A stretch of 37,106 nt of DNA from Nostoc sp. GT001. Lineage in GTDB: Bacteria > Cyanobacteriota > Cyanobacteriia > Cyanobacteriales > Nostocaceae. The position numbers and the translations under genes were made by a program. Positions 1 through 12,100 of the stretch are shown here, piece by piece; the stretch's first letter is position 1, and each line of letters begins with the position of its first letter. The DNA lies in NCBI RefSeq assembly GCF_030382115.1, contig NZ_JAUDRJ010000003.1:1457555-1494660 (forward strand). Direction: 5' to 3'. The notes under the pieces are model-generated. The model was not told where the DNA came from and ran no database searches. It worked only from the letters and a program-made list of their open reading frames with translations.

Positions 1-336
1 CGCAACGGTGGACTGCTGATCTTTGCCTAATTCTGTTCGTAGTTGTTGGCGAACTTGGTCGTGCATTTGTTGCCAGATACCAATGCGATGCCATTTCTGA
101 AAATAGCCATACACAGTGGTGTAGGGTGGAAGATCATGGGGTAGCATTTCCCATTGGCATCCGGTTCTTTGCACATAAAATATGGCATTGAGAATCTCCC
201 GAAAATCGACTTCCACTGGATGCCCAAATCCTTTCGGTGCTGGTATAAGCGGTCTCAATACTTCCCACTCACCATCACTGAGGTCGCTAGGATAAGGTTT
301 TCTTTGAGGATTGGCTATCTCCGGCAGACGAGTCAT
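1..336 (-). CDS. IS5-family transposase, N-terminal part, cut by the window edge
   Basis: On the minus strand an ATG at 336 opens 112 codons that run off the left edge without a stop. The protein begins MTRLPEIANPQRKPYPSDLS, followed by the DGEWEVLRPLIP stretch and a GCQWEMLPHDLPPYTTVYGY block. That order is the N-terminal DNA-binding region (DUF4096-type) of IS5-group transposases found in many cyanobacteria. The DDE catalytic core would lie outside the window, so I cannot say whether the element is intact. The IS end should lie a little upstream of 336, but I could not define its terminal inverted repeat by eye. The family assignment is from motif recognition only. Confidence 0.85.
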   Translation of the reverse strand, partial: MTRLPEIANPQRKPYPSDLSDGEWEVLRPLIPAPKGFGHPVEVDFREILNAIFYVQRTGCQWEMLPHDLPPYTTVYGYFQKWHRIGIWQQMHDQVRQQLRTELGKDQQSTVA

Positions 337-439
337 TTTTAGTACAACCATGCAACTCGATCTAGTTTAAAATCCACTCTTACTCATCCACAGTCCCTTT
401 AGATTTTCTTTACGAATCAGCTCTGACACAGCGACTACT

Positions 440-1324
440 TTATTTCTCAAAATCATAGCTAGGTAAGCCAATAACATCAGTTTGGAGAGCAAATAAATCG
501 CCTGAGTAGAAACTTTTTTCTATCTCCCCTTGGCTTAGTCCAACTGAAGCTGTAGTGATATAAAGTGTTTGCAAATCTTCGCCACCAAAAGTGCAACTGG
601 TTGGCAATTGCACAGGTAAATTGATCCGCAATATCTCTTCACCTTTGGGGTTGAAACGAATCACACACCACCCATCCCACATAGCTGACCAAATATTTCC
701 TTGACTATCTATCGTCAACCCATCTGGATAAAAAGATTCATGAGTTAAATCAACAAAAATCCGGCGATTAGTAATGTTACCTGTGACTGAATCAAAGTCG
801 TAAGCATATATTTTTTGTTGAGGAGAATCACTCAAGTAAAACGTTTTTTCATCGGGACTCCACCCCAAACCATTAGAGATAGTCAAACCCGTTTCAATCA
901 CATGCAATGAACCGTCACGATCGTAGCGATAGAGGCTAGCCTGGGGTTTTTCTAAAGAACACATTGAGCCGATCCAAAAACGTCCTTGAGAGTCACATTT
1001 GCCATCATTCAGACGGTTATCTGACAGATTTACTTCAATTTCCAAAATAGGAGTAACTTCACCTGTCTGGGTGTTGAGGAATGCCAAGTGATGACGCAGT
1101 GCCATAATTAATCTATTTTTACCTGCTGTTGCGATCGCACCTACCACATCTCCCACATTAAAAAACAAGTCTTTCCCCGTAGCAGGATTGAACTGATGTA
1201 CCCGATGGTTGTAAATATCGATCCAGTACAGCAGGTTTTGGGTAGAATCCCAGACGGGGCCTTCACCCAAGCGGGCACGGGCTTCTAATACATTCTGGAG
1301 TGGATATTGTAAAACCTGGCTCAT
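440..1324 (-). CDS. SMP-30/gluconolactonase/LRE family protein (regucalcin-like)
   Basis: A roughly 294-aa six-bladed beta-propeller enzyme family; members hydrolyse sugar lactones with a divalent metal. Numbered from the GTG at 1342, E27 in the RLGEGPVWD start motif, N157 (ISNGLGWSPD) and D207 (YPDGLTID) fit the regucalcin metal ligands. R110 and N112 in DNRLNDGKCD fit the substrate-binding Arg and Asn. I chose the ATG at 1324 (MSQVLQYPLQ) over the GTG at 1342 because the conserved fold begins shortly after it. There is no signal peptide, so it is probably cytoplasmic. It stands alone between an IS transposase and an IS remnant, and the true substrate cannot be read from the sequence. Confidence 0.88.
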   Translation of the reverse strand: MSQVLQYPLQNVLEARARLGEGPVWDSTQNLLYWIDIYNHRVHQFNPATGKDLFFNVGDVVGAIATAGKNRLIMALRHHLAFLNTQTGEVTPILEIEVNLSDNRLNDGKCDSQGRFWIGSMCSLEKPQASLYRYDRDGSLHVIETGLTISNGLGWSPDEKTFYLSDSPQQKIYAYDFDSVTGNITNRRIFVDLTHESFYPDGLTIDSQGNIWSAMWDGWCVIRFNPKGEEILRINLPVQLPTSCTFGGEDLQTLYITTASVGLSQGEIEKSFYSGDLFALQTDVIGLPSYDFEK

Positions 1325-1440
1325 TTTATCAACCAACAACACTATTTACAGAAACTAGTTTCAGTAGCCTTCAGGCAATTCTAAAAAACGTTTGCCTGAC
1401 TAATAAAGAAAATTTTCATTCCTGTTTCAGTAAATACTAA

Positions 1441-1460
1441 AGACGCGAGAAATTGCGTCT
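1441..1460. repeat. Short hairpin AGACGC/GCGTCT, interspersed-repeat type
   Basis: A 6-bp stem (AGACGC ... GCGTCT) lies in the 250-bp space upstream of the SMP-30 gene. The same core, as AGACGCGA/TCGCGTCT, forms the central hairpin of the MITE-like element at 17416-17524, so this is probably a relic of the same repeat family. It has no following T-run and is not a convincing terminator. I see nothing else in 1325-1593. Confidence 0.5.
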
Positions 1461-1593
1461 TCCCCAGGTAGAAGAAAATATTTTTGATTTTAACTCAAAC
1501 TTTACTGCGATCAATTAACTTAAAATTAGTCGGACAGGATTCCCGTTATGTACCAAATAGACCCGCCTCTCTCACAAAGAAGTCTTACCAACC

Positions 1594-2079
1594 ATGTACG
1601 ATATTCCCAGTGAATACCCAGAGGACTCTAGTTTGCCTGACGAATTTCACCTTTTTCAGTCCCAACTTCTGCGCGAAACCTTCTGTCCACCCATGCGTGA
1701 GAGGTTAGGATTACGAGATACAATTCTGAATTTATCATTAATGGTAGCAGCAGGTATAACACTGTTATGGCGGCAAGCTCCTGGTGTTCAAGAGTTAAAT
1801 CGTCTGCTGGCAAGAGAAGGTTTATTATGGTGTCATCCCACCAAAGTGGCTCAACAATCACTATCAAAAAGATTTTTAGTTTTCCCTGTTGAATTATTTA
1901 AGCGTGTATTTAAAGATTTACTACCTTAGTTACAACTCAATTGGCAGCAACAACTAAGGCGGACATTACCAGATAGTGTTAAGTTTGCATTGCATAATTT
2001 TGACCGAATTTGGATAGCGGATGGGTCAAGATTAGAAGCTTTATTTCGGAAGCTAAAAAGCCTGGAACAGTTATCTTAA
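1594..2079 (+). pseudogene. IS4-family transposase, N-terminal fragment with in-frame stop
   Basis: The reading frame starts MYDIPSEYPED and runs 111 codons to a TAG at 1927-1929. It continues in the same frame for another 49 codons (LQLNWQQQLRRTLPDSV and onward) to a TAA at 2077-2079. The second part holds FDRIWIADGSRLEALFRKL, which matches the region around the first catalytic Asp of IS4-type transposases (DGS.L.ALFRKL). The rest of the DDE core is absent: sequence after 2090 belongs to a different gene (xisI). The gene is therefore dead twice over, by an internal stop and by loss of its C-terminal half. No terminal inverted repeats were identified. Confidence 0.75.
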
Positions 2080-2090
2080 CCTCTCACTGA

Positions 2091-2267
2091 TGGTATGGCA
2101 CAGTCCTTCACCTCGACATCATTGATGGTAAAATTTGGATTCAACAAGATGGCACCGAAGTTGGAATTGCAAACCAGTTGGTTGAACTCGGTGTCCCCAA
2201 GGAAGACATTGTTTTAGGCATTAATCCTCCAAAAATGCGACATTACACCGACTTTGCAGTGGGATGA
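2091..2267 (+). pseudogene. xisI: xisI fragment, C-terminal half (fdxN-element excision controlling factor family)
   Basis: Fifty-eight codons starting WYGTVLHLDIIDGKIWIQ and ending in HYTDFAVG then TGA match the C-terminal half of XisI. Hallmarks are LHLDII.GKIWIQ.DGTE, GIAN.LVELGVPKEDIVLG and the terminal TDFAVG. XisI proteins are about 110 aa, so roughly half is missing. In Anabaena, XisH and XisI are needed with the recombinase XisF to excise the fdxN element from heterocyst DNA, and unlinked xisH/xisI paralogues are common in Nostocales. Here there is no xisH and no start codon, and the sequence directly upstream is the broken IS4 transposase. It is a remnant without expected function. 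Confidence 0.85.
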
Positions 2268-2282
2268 TTAGCCCCACTATAT

Positions 2283-3149
2283 TTAAAGTACAATCCTCAT
2301 ACTCAAATCCAGCCACTTCGACTGAGTAATCGGCGCACTGCTAGAAATATAGTCAACACCCGTCTCTGCCACACTGCGAATCGTTTCCAAAGTCACATTC
2401 CCCGAAGCTTCAATTTTCACTCGGTTATCCTGCTGGCGAATCAACAGCACCGCCTGACGCATCATATCCAAAGGCATATTGTCCAACATAATAATGTCAG
2501 CCTTATGCTGCAAAGCTTCTTTCACCTGCTCTAAACTTTCCGTTTCAACCTCTATAGTCAAAGGATAAGGAATCTGAGAACGAATAAGGGTAATAGCTTC
2601 TCCAATTCCCCCAGCGGCCGCAATATGATTATCCTTAATCATTACCGCATCATCCAACCCCATGCGGTGATTAATCGCTCCACCCAAAGCAGTCGCGTAC
2701 TTTTCCAATAGTCTCAGCCCTGGTGTCGTTTTACGCGTATCCACAAGCTGAGCAGGTGAATCAGCAATTTTCTTTACATATATATTAGTCAGCGTAGCAA
2801 TCCCACTCAACCGCATAGCTAAGTTGAGCGCGACTCGTTCCCCTATCAGTAGCGCATCCAGCGAACCATGAATTTCAGCTACTACCTGTCCTGGCTCACA
2901 CCATGCACCTTCACCAGCAACCGCCACAAAGCTGACTTTTTCATTCAAAATCTGAAACACTCTAGCTGCAACTGGTAAGCCAGTAATTATCCCTGAAGCT
3001 TTAGCGATCCATTTAGCAGAGCCTAGTGTCACATCTTCTACTAGAAGAGTACTTGTAGTGCGATCGCCGCGGCCAATATCCTCCAGCAACCAGGTACGCA
3101 AGAGTGGATCTAAAACTAGCCTTGGCGGCAAAACAGCAGAATAGCTCAC
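2283..3149 (-). CDS. nadC: Nicotinate-nucleotide pyrophosphorylase (carboxylating), quinolinate phosphoribosyltransferase
   Basis: Condenses quinolinate with PRPP to nicotinate mononucleotide, CO2 and pyrophosphate in de novo NAD synthesis; cytoplasmic. Visible motifs include LLEDIGRGDRTT near the N-terminus, VALNLAMRLSGIAT, VDTRKTTPGLRLLEKYA, HRMGLDDAVMIKDNHI, VEVETES-type beta strands (IEVETESLEQ) and IIMLDNMP, all in the usual QPRTase order. The frame is open back to a TTG at 3194 (303 aa), but I prefer the GTG at 3149. That gives 288 aa starting VSYSAVLPPRLVLDPLL, which is the usual family length. The gene is convergent with the xisI remnant (15-bp gap) and is transcribed away from the rRNA operon. 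Start choice is moderately certain; function is secure. Confidence 0.95.
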   Translation of the reverse strand: MSYSAVLPPRLVLDPLLRTWLLEDIGRGDRTTSTLLVEDVTLGSAKWIAKASGIITGLPVAARVFQILNEKVSFVAVAGEGAWCEPGQVVAEIHGSLDALLIGERVALNLAMRLSGIATLTNIYVKKIADSPAQLVDTRKTTPGLRLLEKYATALGGAINHRMGLDDAVMIKDNHIAAAGGIGEAITLIRSQIPYPLTIEVETESLEQVKEALQHKADIIMLDNMPLDMMRQAVLLIRQQDNRVKIEASGNVTLETIRSVAETGVDYISSSAPITQSKWLDLSMRIVL

Positions 3150-3260
3150 AAATTTATTGTTTCCAAAGAGACTTCCAGGAATACTATAGCCCAAAACCCT
3201 TATTCTTCAAGGATTTGATAGTGATGCAGAAGCCGTCCAAAGTTATTTTGGGAAAAATAG

Positions 3261-3289
3261 TTGACACAAGGAGATAGGTTCGCTATATT
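3261..3289 (+). promoter_or_regulatory. rRNA operon promoter
   Basis: TTGACA at 3261-3266 and TATATT at 3284-3289 are separated by exactly 17 nt, giving a near-consensus sigma-70 promoter about 175 nt before the 16S 5' end. Transcription would start near 3296. It also lies in the gap upstream of the divergently oriented nadC. Confidence 0.8.
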
Positions 3290-3339
3290 GAATAAGTGCT
3301 TGAAGCGGAGCGCGAAAGAGCGACGCTTACAGGGACACC

Positions 3340-3351
3340 GAACCTTGAAAA
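3340..3351 (+). promoter_or_regulatory. BoxA-like antitermination element in the rrn leader
   Basis: GAACCTTGAAAA occurs here in the leader and again, identically, in the 16S-23S spacer at 5410-5421. Such BoxA elements before each large rRNA are where the Nus factors load for rRNA antitermination. The role is inferred from position and repetition. Confidence 0.65.
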
Positions 3352-3355
3352 TATT

Positions 3356-3368
3356 ATAGTTTGAAAGC
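3356..3368 (+). other. 5' arm of the 16S rRNA processing stalk
   Basis: ATAGTTTGAAAGC is perfectly complementary to GCTTTCAAACTAT at 5060-5072, downstream of 16S. The two arms bracket the 16S gene and would form the long stem cut by RNase III during pre-16S maturation. Confidence 0.7.
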
Positions 3369-3464
3369 GATTATACAGCAAGTGTATTGCGTCAAGCAAA
3401 TCAAATAAAAATAACTAAGCTGAAGTTAAAAAAGAGCAGCTAAATGAGCTATAGAGCTTTCCAC

Positions 3465-4957
<1,493 letters not shown>

Positions 4958-4964
4958 TGAGGGA

Positions 4965-5031
4965 GACCTACACCCCTTAGATATCGAAAAGCAAACAGCT
5001 ATATAGATAGTAAGTTGGTCATTCCTAGGTC
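4965..5031 (+). other. D1 helix of the 16S-23S spacer
   Basis: GACCTA (4965-4970) pairs with TAGGTC (5026-5031). This basal clamp of the D1-D1' helix is conserved in cyanobacterial ITS regions and is used in their taxonomy. The loop sequence between would be informative for genus placement. Confidence 0.75.
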
Positions 5032-5059
5032 GGTCGCAGACATTTGCATATTGTTGAAA

Positions 5060-5072
5060 GCTTTCAAACTAT
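5060..5072 (+). other. 3' arm of the 16S rRNA processing stalk
   Basis: GCTTTCAAACTAT is the exact reverse complement of the leader arm at 3356-3368. It lies between the 16S 3' end and tRNA-Ile. Confidence 0.7.
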
Positions 5073-5087
5073 GATTTGGTTCGAAAT

Positions 5088-5161
<74 letters not shown>

Positions 5162-5241
5162 CCTGAAAGTAATTGCTAATTCGTAATTTGTAATTCGTAA
5201 CTAAAGACGAGTTAAAAGTTATGAGTTAGAAATTATAATCT

Positions 5242-5314
5242 GGGGGTTTAGCTCAGTTGGTAGAGCGCCTGCTTTGCAAGCAGGATGTCAGCGGTTCGAG
5301 TCCGCTAACCTCCA
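5242..5314 (+). tRNA. tRNA-Ala (TGC anticodon)
   Basis: 73 nt. Acceptor stem GGGGGTT/AACCTCC (one G-U pair), anticodon stem CCTGC/GCAGG with loop TTTGCAA (anticodon TGC at 5275-5277) and a canonical T-arm. It is the second tRNA of the rRNA spacer. The 80 nt between the two tRNAs hold an AT-rich string of degenerate AATTCGT-like repeats. Confidence 0.97.
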
Positions 5315-5364
5315 CCTGTGGCAAGAGTGCCATTGAAAAATAATATTGATATATATTGAGAGTT

Positions 5365-5394
5365 CAGCAACATGACTTTGGAGTCAGACTGCTG
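5365..5394 (+). other. BoxB helix of the 16S-23S spacer
   Basis: CAGCA (5365-5369) pairs with TGCTG (5390-5394), with an inner GACTTTGGAGTC hairpin. This is the cyanobacterial BoxB helix, directly upstream of the spacer BoxA. Confidence 0.7.
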
Positions 5395-5409
5395 AGTTAG
5401 TCTCAGCCA

Positions 5410-5421
5410 GAACCTTGAAAA
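5410..5421 (+). promoter_or_regulatory. BoxA-like antitermination element in the spacer
   Basis: GAACCTTGAAAA, identical to the leader copy at 3340-3351, lies downstream of BoxB and before 23S. The remaining spacer (5422-5578) shows no further gene. Confidence 0.65.
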
Positions 5422-5578
5422 CTGCATAGTAACGCGAAATTAGCAGGCAGACACAGACATTCTTAGTGATGAGTGCCCAGTGCTGAGTACTGAGTCAAAT
5501 CAGTGCGAAGTGGCGAGGTAATCAGAACTAACTATTTGTAATTGTGAATGCAAAAGTTAAAAGACCAAAAATTTGAGT

Positions 5579-8505
<2,927 letters not shown>

Positions 8506-8570
8506 TCACAAATCTTTTGCTCAATTAATTGCTGATTCGCGTTGCTTGCAGTCTTCAGGGTTTCTGAACA

Positions 8571-8640
8571 AGGGAAAAGGTTAAAGGGTAAAGGGTAAAG
8601 GTAAGTGTTTTTTCCCTTTTCCCCTTTCCCTTTCCCCCTT
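8571..8640. repeat. Purine/pyrimidine hairpin repeat between 23S and 5S rRNA
   Basis: A purine-rich arm built from AAAGGGTAAAGG-like units (about 8571-8602) is followed by a complementary pyrimidine arm of CCCTTTTCCCCTTTCCC-like units (about 8613-8640). The transcript can fold into a long hairpin. Related sequence occurs at 33332-33382 (both arms) and 15794-15826 (pyrimidine arm), so it is an interspersed repeat. Here it lies inside the transcribed rRNA operon. Confidence 0.7.
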
Positions 8641-8653
8641 GCCCTAAAAGTTT

Positions 8654-8772
8654 TCCTGGTGTCTATTGCGCGGTGGAACCACACTGAACCCTTCCCGAAC
8701 TCAGAGGTGAAACGCTGCTGCGGCAACGATAGTTTAGGGGTCGCCCTACGCAAAAATAGCTCGATGCCAGGT
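8654..8772 (+). rRNA. rrf: 5S ribosomal RNA
   Basis: About 119 nt. The terminal stem is CCTGGTGTC/GATGCCAGG; internal hallmarks are the GTGGAACCACACTGAACC and CCGAACTCAGAGGTGAAAC segments. It is the last gene of the rRNA operon and a terminator follows at once. Confidence 0.95.
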
Positions 8773-8787
8773 CTCATAATTCATACT

Positions 8788-8820
8788 AAAAGCCCCATGC
8801 TCCACAGCTTGGGGCTTTTT
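8788..8820 (+). terminator. Rho-independent terminator of the rRNA operon
   Basis: A 10-bp perfect stem AAAAGCCCCA/TGGGGCTTTT with a 12-nt loop is followed by a T-run. It lies 15 nt after 5S rRNA. Confidence 0.93.
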
Positions 8821-8942
8821 GTTTATTAAACTTGTTGGGTAATGTATCCCTCTTCATCCCGTTTAGAAGACTGTATAATTCCGTCAACCTTGGTCAAGGC
8901 ATACTCTCAACTTTGATACTGCTTGAGACAAGGGGAACTAAA

Positions 8943-9187
8943 ATGAAGAAAAGAAAAAACAGAAATCTTCAGTTCCGAATCGCCAATCTGTAACCAGTAC
9001 ATTGAAGCTTAATCCAATTCATCCTAATGCTGCTGGTATTGATATTGCTTCCCAACATCGTTTTATGTAGCTATATCCGTCAACATGATTGCTTTGGGCA
9101 CGTTTTATCGTCATTTACGTTCTCGCTTTGGCGCTCCCAAAGCTATTACTGCTACCGCTCATAAGATTGCACGGTTTTTCTACCAAT
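8943..9187 (+). pseudogene. IS110-family transposase remnant with large internal deletion
   Basis: Two non-adjacent pieces of an IS110-type (DEDD) transposase survive. About 8950-9067 encodes the N-terminus, with LNPIHPNAAGIDIASQH (GIDI carries the first catalytic Asp) up to a TAG. After a frame change, 9085 onward encodes MIALGTFYRHLRSRFGAPKA then ITATAHKIARFFYQ, the C-terminal part of the same family. The 200-300 residues expected between them are gone. The similarity stops at about 9187, exactly where the stop codon of the convergent hybrid kinase gene lies. Confidence 0.75.
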
Positions 9188-12100
9188 CAACAATTGCTAC
9201 AACTATAAATTAGGTTAGCGATCGCACGAAGTAATTTAGCTGGCTCCACTGGTTTGGTGATATGCTGCCCAAATCCAGCGGCAATTGCCTGTTGATAATC
9301 AACCTCACCAGCATAAGCTGTAAGGGCGATCGCGGGAATTTCCCCTCCTTGTTCTGATGACATAGCTCTAATTTTACGAATCAGCATATAGCCGTCTATT
9401 TCTGGCATTCCAATGTCGCTCAACAGCAGATTTGGCTGGAACTGAGGCATAATTCGTAGTGCTTCCATTGCAGATGCAGCCTGGATTACTACCGCGCCAG
9501 ACTGCTCCAAAATGAAGGCAATTAACTCTCGTGTATCTCGCTCATCATCCACAAGCAGAACTTTCAACCCTTTGAAATTGGGCAAATCATCGGTTTGAGA
9601 GGCAATCTGATGGCTATTTAGATCGACCTCGATTAACGGTAGCATGACTGTAAAGGTTGCTCCCTGTTCTTCACCCAAACTTTCTGCTTGAACTGTGCCG
9701 CCATGTAGCTCGACAATGTGACGAACAATAGCTAATCCTAAGCCCAGTCCGCCGAATTTTCTAGTGGTTGCGCCATCAGCTTGTCGAAAGTAGTCAAAGA
9801 CGAATGGTAAAAAGTCAGGGCTAATTCCCTTACCTGTATCACTGACTCGCAATTGAACTTGAGAACCAACAGACTCTAAACTGATTTCTATCTTTCCACC
9901 CTGGGGTGTAAACTTAATAGCATTGGAAACTAGATTCCAGATGACTTGCTGCAAGCGACTGGAATCACCTCTGACTAAAAATTTAGAATTTGAAGTTTGG
10001 TATTTTAAATTGTTAAGTTGCTTATTAAAATCGATTGAGTCTAAATTTATTTGAGAATTGTCTAATCCCAAATCGTTCGATGGTTCCTGAGCCTTGTCGT
10101 TCGCGTAGTGTCCCACAGAGAAAGACTGAGTACCCGCGTCGAAGTCTGAAATCGTAAATCGCAAATCGATCGATTTGGCTTCAGCGGCTAGACGTACAGT
10201 TTCTATTGCTGCGGCGATCGCAGTTTCTAGATTTACAGGAGCAATATTCAGACTCAGCTTACCTTGAAGAATGCGAGAGACATCCAGTAAATCTTCGATT
10301 AATTGGGTTTGTAGCTTGGCATTGCGCTCAATGGTTTCGAGAGCGCGAGTAGTGGTTGCTTCATCATACTTTTTCGTTTGTAGTAATTTCGACCATCCCA
10401 AAATCGGGTTTAGTGGCGTGCGAAGTTCGTGGGAAAGCACCGCCAAAAACTCATCTTTGATTCGATTAGCTTGGATTAATTCTTCTTTCCGGCGCTGTAA
10501 CGAAGCCATTAACTGAGCGCGTTCCAGAGCAACCGCCACCTGATCGGAAGTTGCTTGTAATAGAGCTATTTCCCCAGAAGTGAAATTGGTACGGGTGCGA
10601 CTGGCAAAAGAGAGGACACCAAGCAGCTTTCCCTGAGCAATTAACGGTTGACCTGCATAGGCTGTAATTCCTAAAGCATGGAGGATGTTGGCATGGGGAT
10701 GGGTAGAGTGCGGCACATTATTGACGACGATTTGACGGCGTTCTTGCACCACTAGTCCGCATATCCCTTCATCAAATTCTAGGTATTCAATTGCTTTAAA
10801 TACTTCATCACTAATACCGTTCCAAGCTACTAACCGGAGTTTCTGCTTATTTTCGCGTGTCTCGATTAAATAGTGAAAGTAACAATGCAAATCCATTTGC
10901 GCCGAGAGTTTGCTAAACAAGCTGTTCATTAGATCCAAGGGGCGCTCGGTTGAAAGCAAATCGCTGGTTGTTTCCGAAAGCAGTTTAAGTCTTTCACTGC
11001 GTTCTTGTAAGGCTTGTTCTGCAAGCTGTCGTTCGCGAAGGGCACGTTCGCGTTCGGTAATGTCAATTGCAACCCCTCCTACCAGGCATTGACCAGACGC
11101 ATTGGCAATGGGAAACTTATAGACCAAAAATTCGCCAAGGGTGCCATCTGTGCGTGGGACAGACTCAATCGTTTGAATCACCTGATTAGTTTCGGCAACT
11201 ATTCTAATGTTATCGAGGAGGGGTTGAGCGATTTGGACTGGGTATAGGTCAAAAATGTTTTTATTGATCGCCTTATTTATTGGCACATTGAATGTGCTGA
11301 AATAAGTTGGACTTAGGTAAAGTACACGTCCGTCTGCATTTGTAATCCATGCGGCGGCGGGAATATTGTCCATAAAAGCTTGAAATTGCTCTTGACTCTG
11401 ACTCAGCGCTTTTTTAACTTGTTTGAGATCGCTAATATCCAGAATGAATGCGACTGATTTATGCCGAGATTCTCCTAAAAGGGAGTAGCCAATTATAACT
11501 GGGACGCTGGAACCATCTTTGCGAATAAATTCCTTCTCATAAGGAGTACAGGTTCCCTTCGCTATTGCTTCGGCAATGGCCAGCTCATCTAAATATTGAT
11601 ACTCAAATGGCGTGATATCAGCCCAGCTTAATCTACCTGCTTGGATATCCTCTTGGGTATAGCCGACAATTCGCAAAAACTCGTCGTTGGCTTCAGTGAT
11701 GCTACCATTCACATCACCAAAGAGAATGCCAACTATATTCGCTTTCACAAAACTCCTGAGCCGTTCCTCACTTGCTTGGACTGCCTTCTCTGCATGTTTG
11801 CGTTTGCTAATATCTGTAGTGCTGCCAACTAAACGTAACGGGTTTCCATCTGCATCCCGTTGTACCACTATCCCTTGATCTAATACATAGATATACTGAT
11901 TGTTTTTGTTGCGAATTCGGTATTCGGCAGCATAGCGATCGCTATTTACCAATGCAAGTATCGCCTCTTGTACGCTTGGCAAATCCTCTGGATGGATAAG
12001 CTCAGACCACCAATTACCAGTTGCTTCAGCTTCTAGGAGGGAATAGCCCAAAATTCGGGTTAACCCATCAGTTCTTTCAACGCTATCCTGTTGGATATTC

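Noticed and set aside
440..1324. Sugar-utilisation operon with the SMP-30 gene
   Set aside because: No sugar transporter, kinase or dehydrogenase gene adjoins it; both neighbours are transposase sequences.
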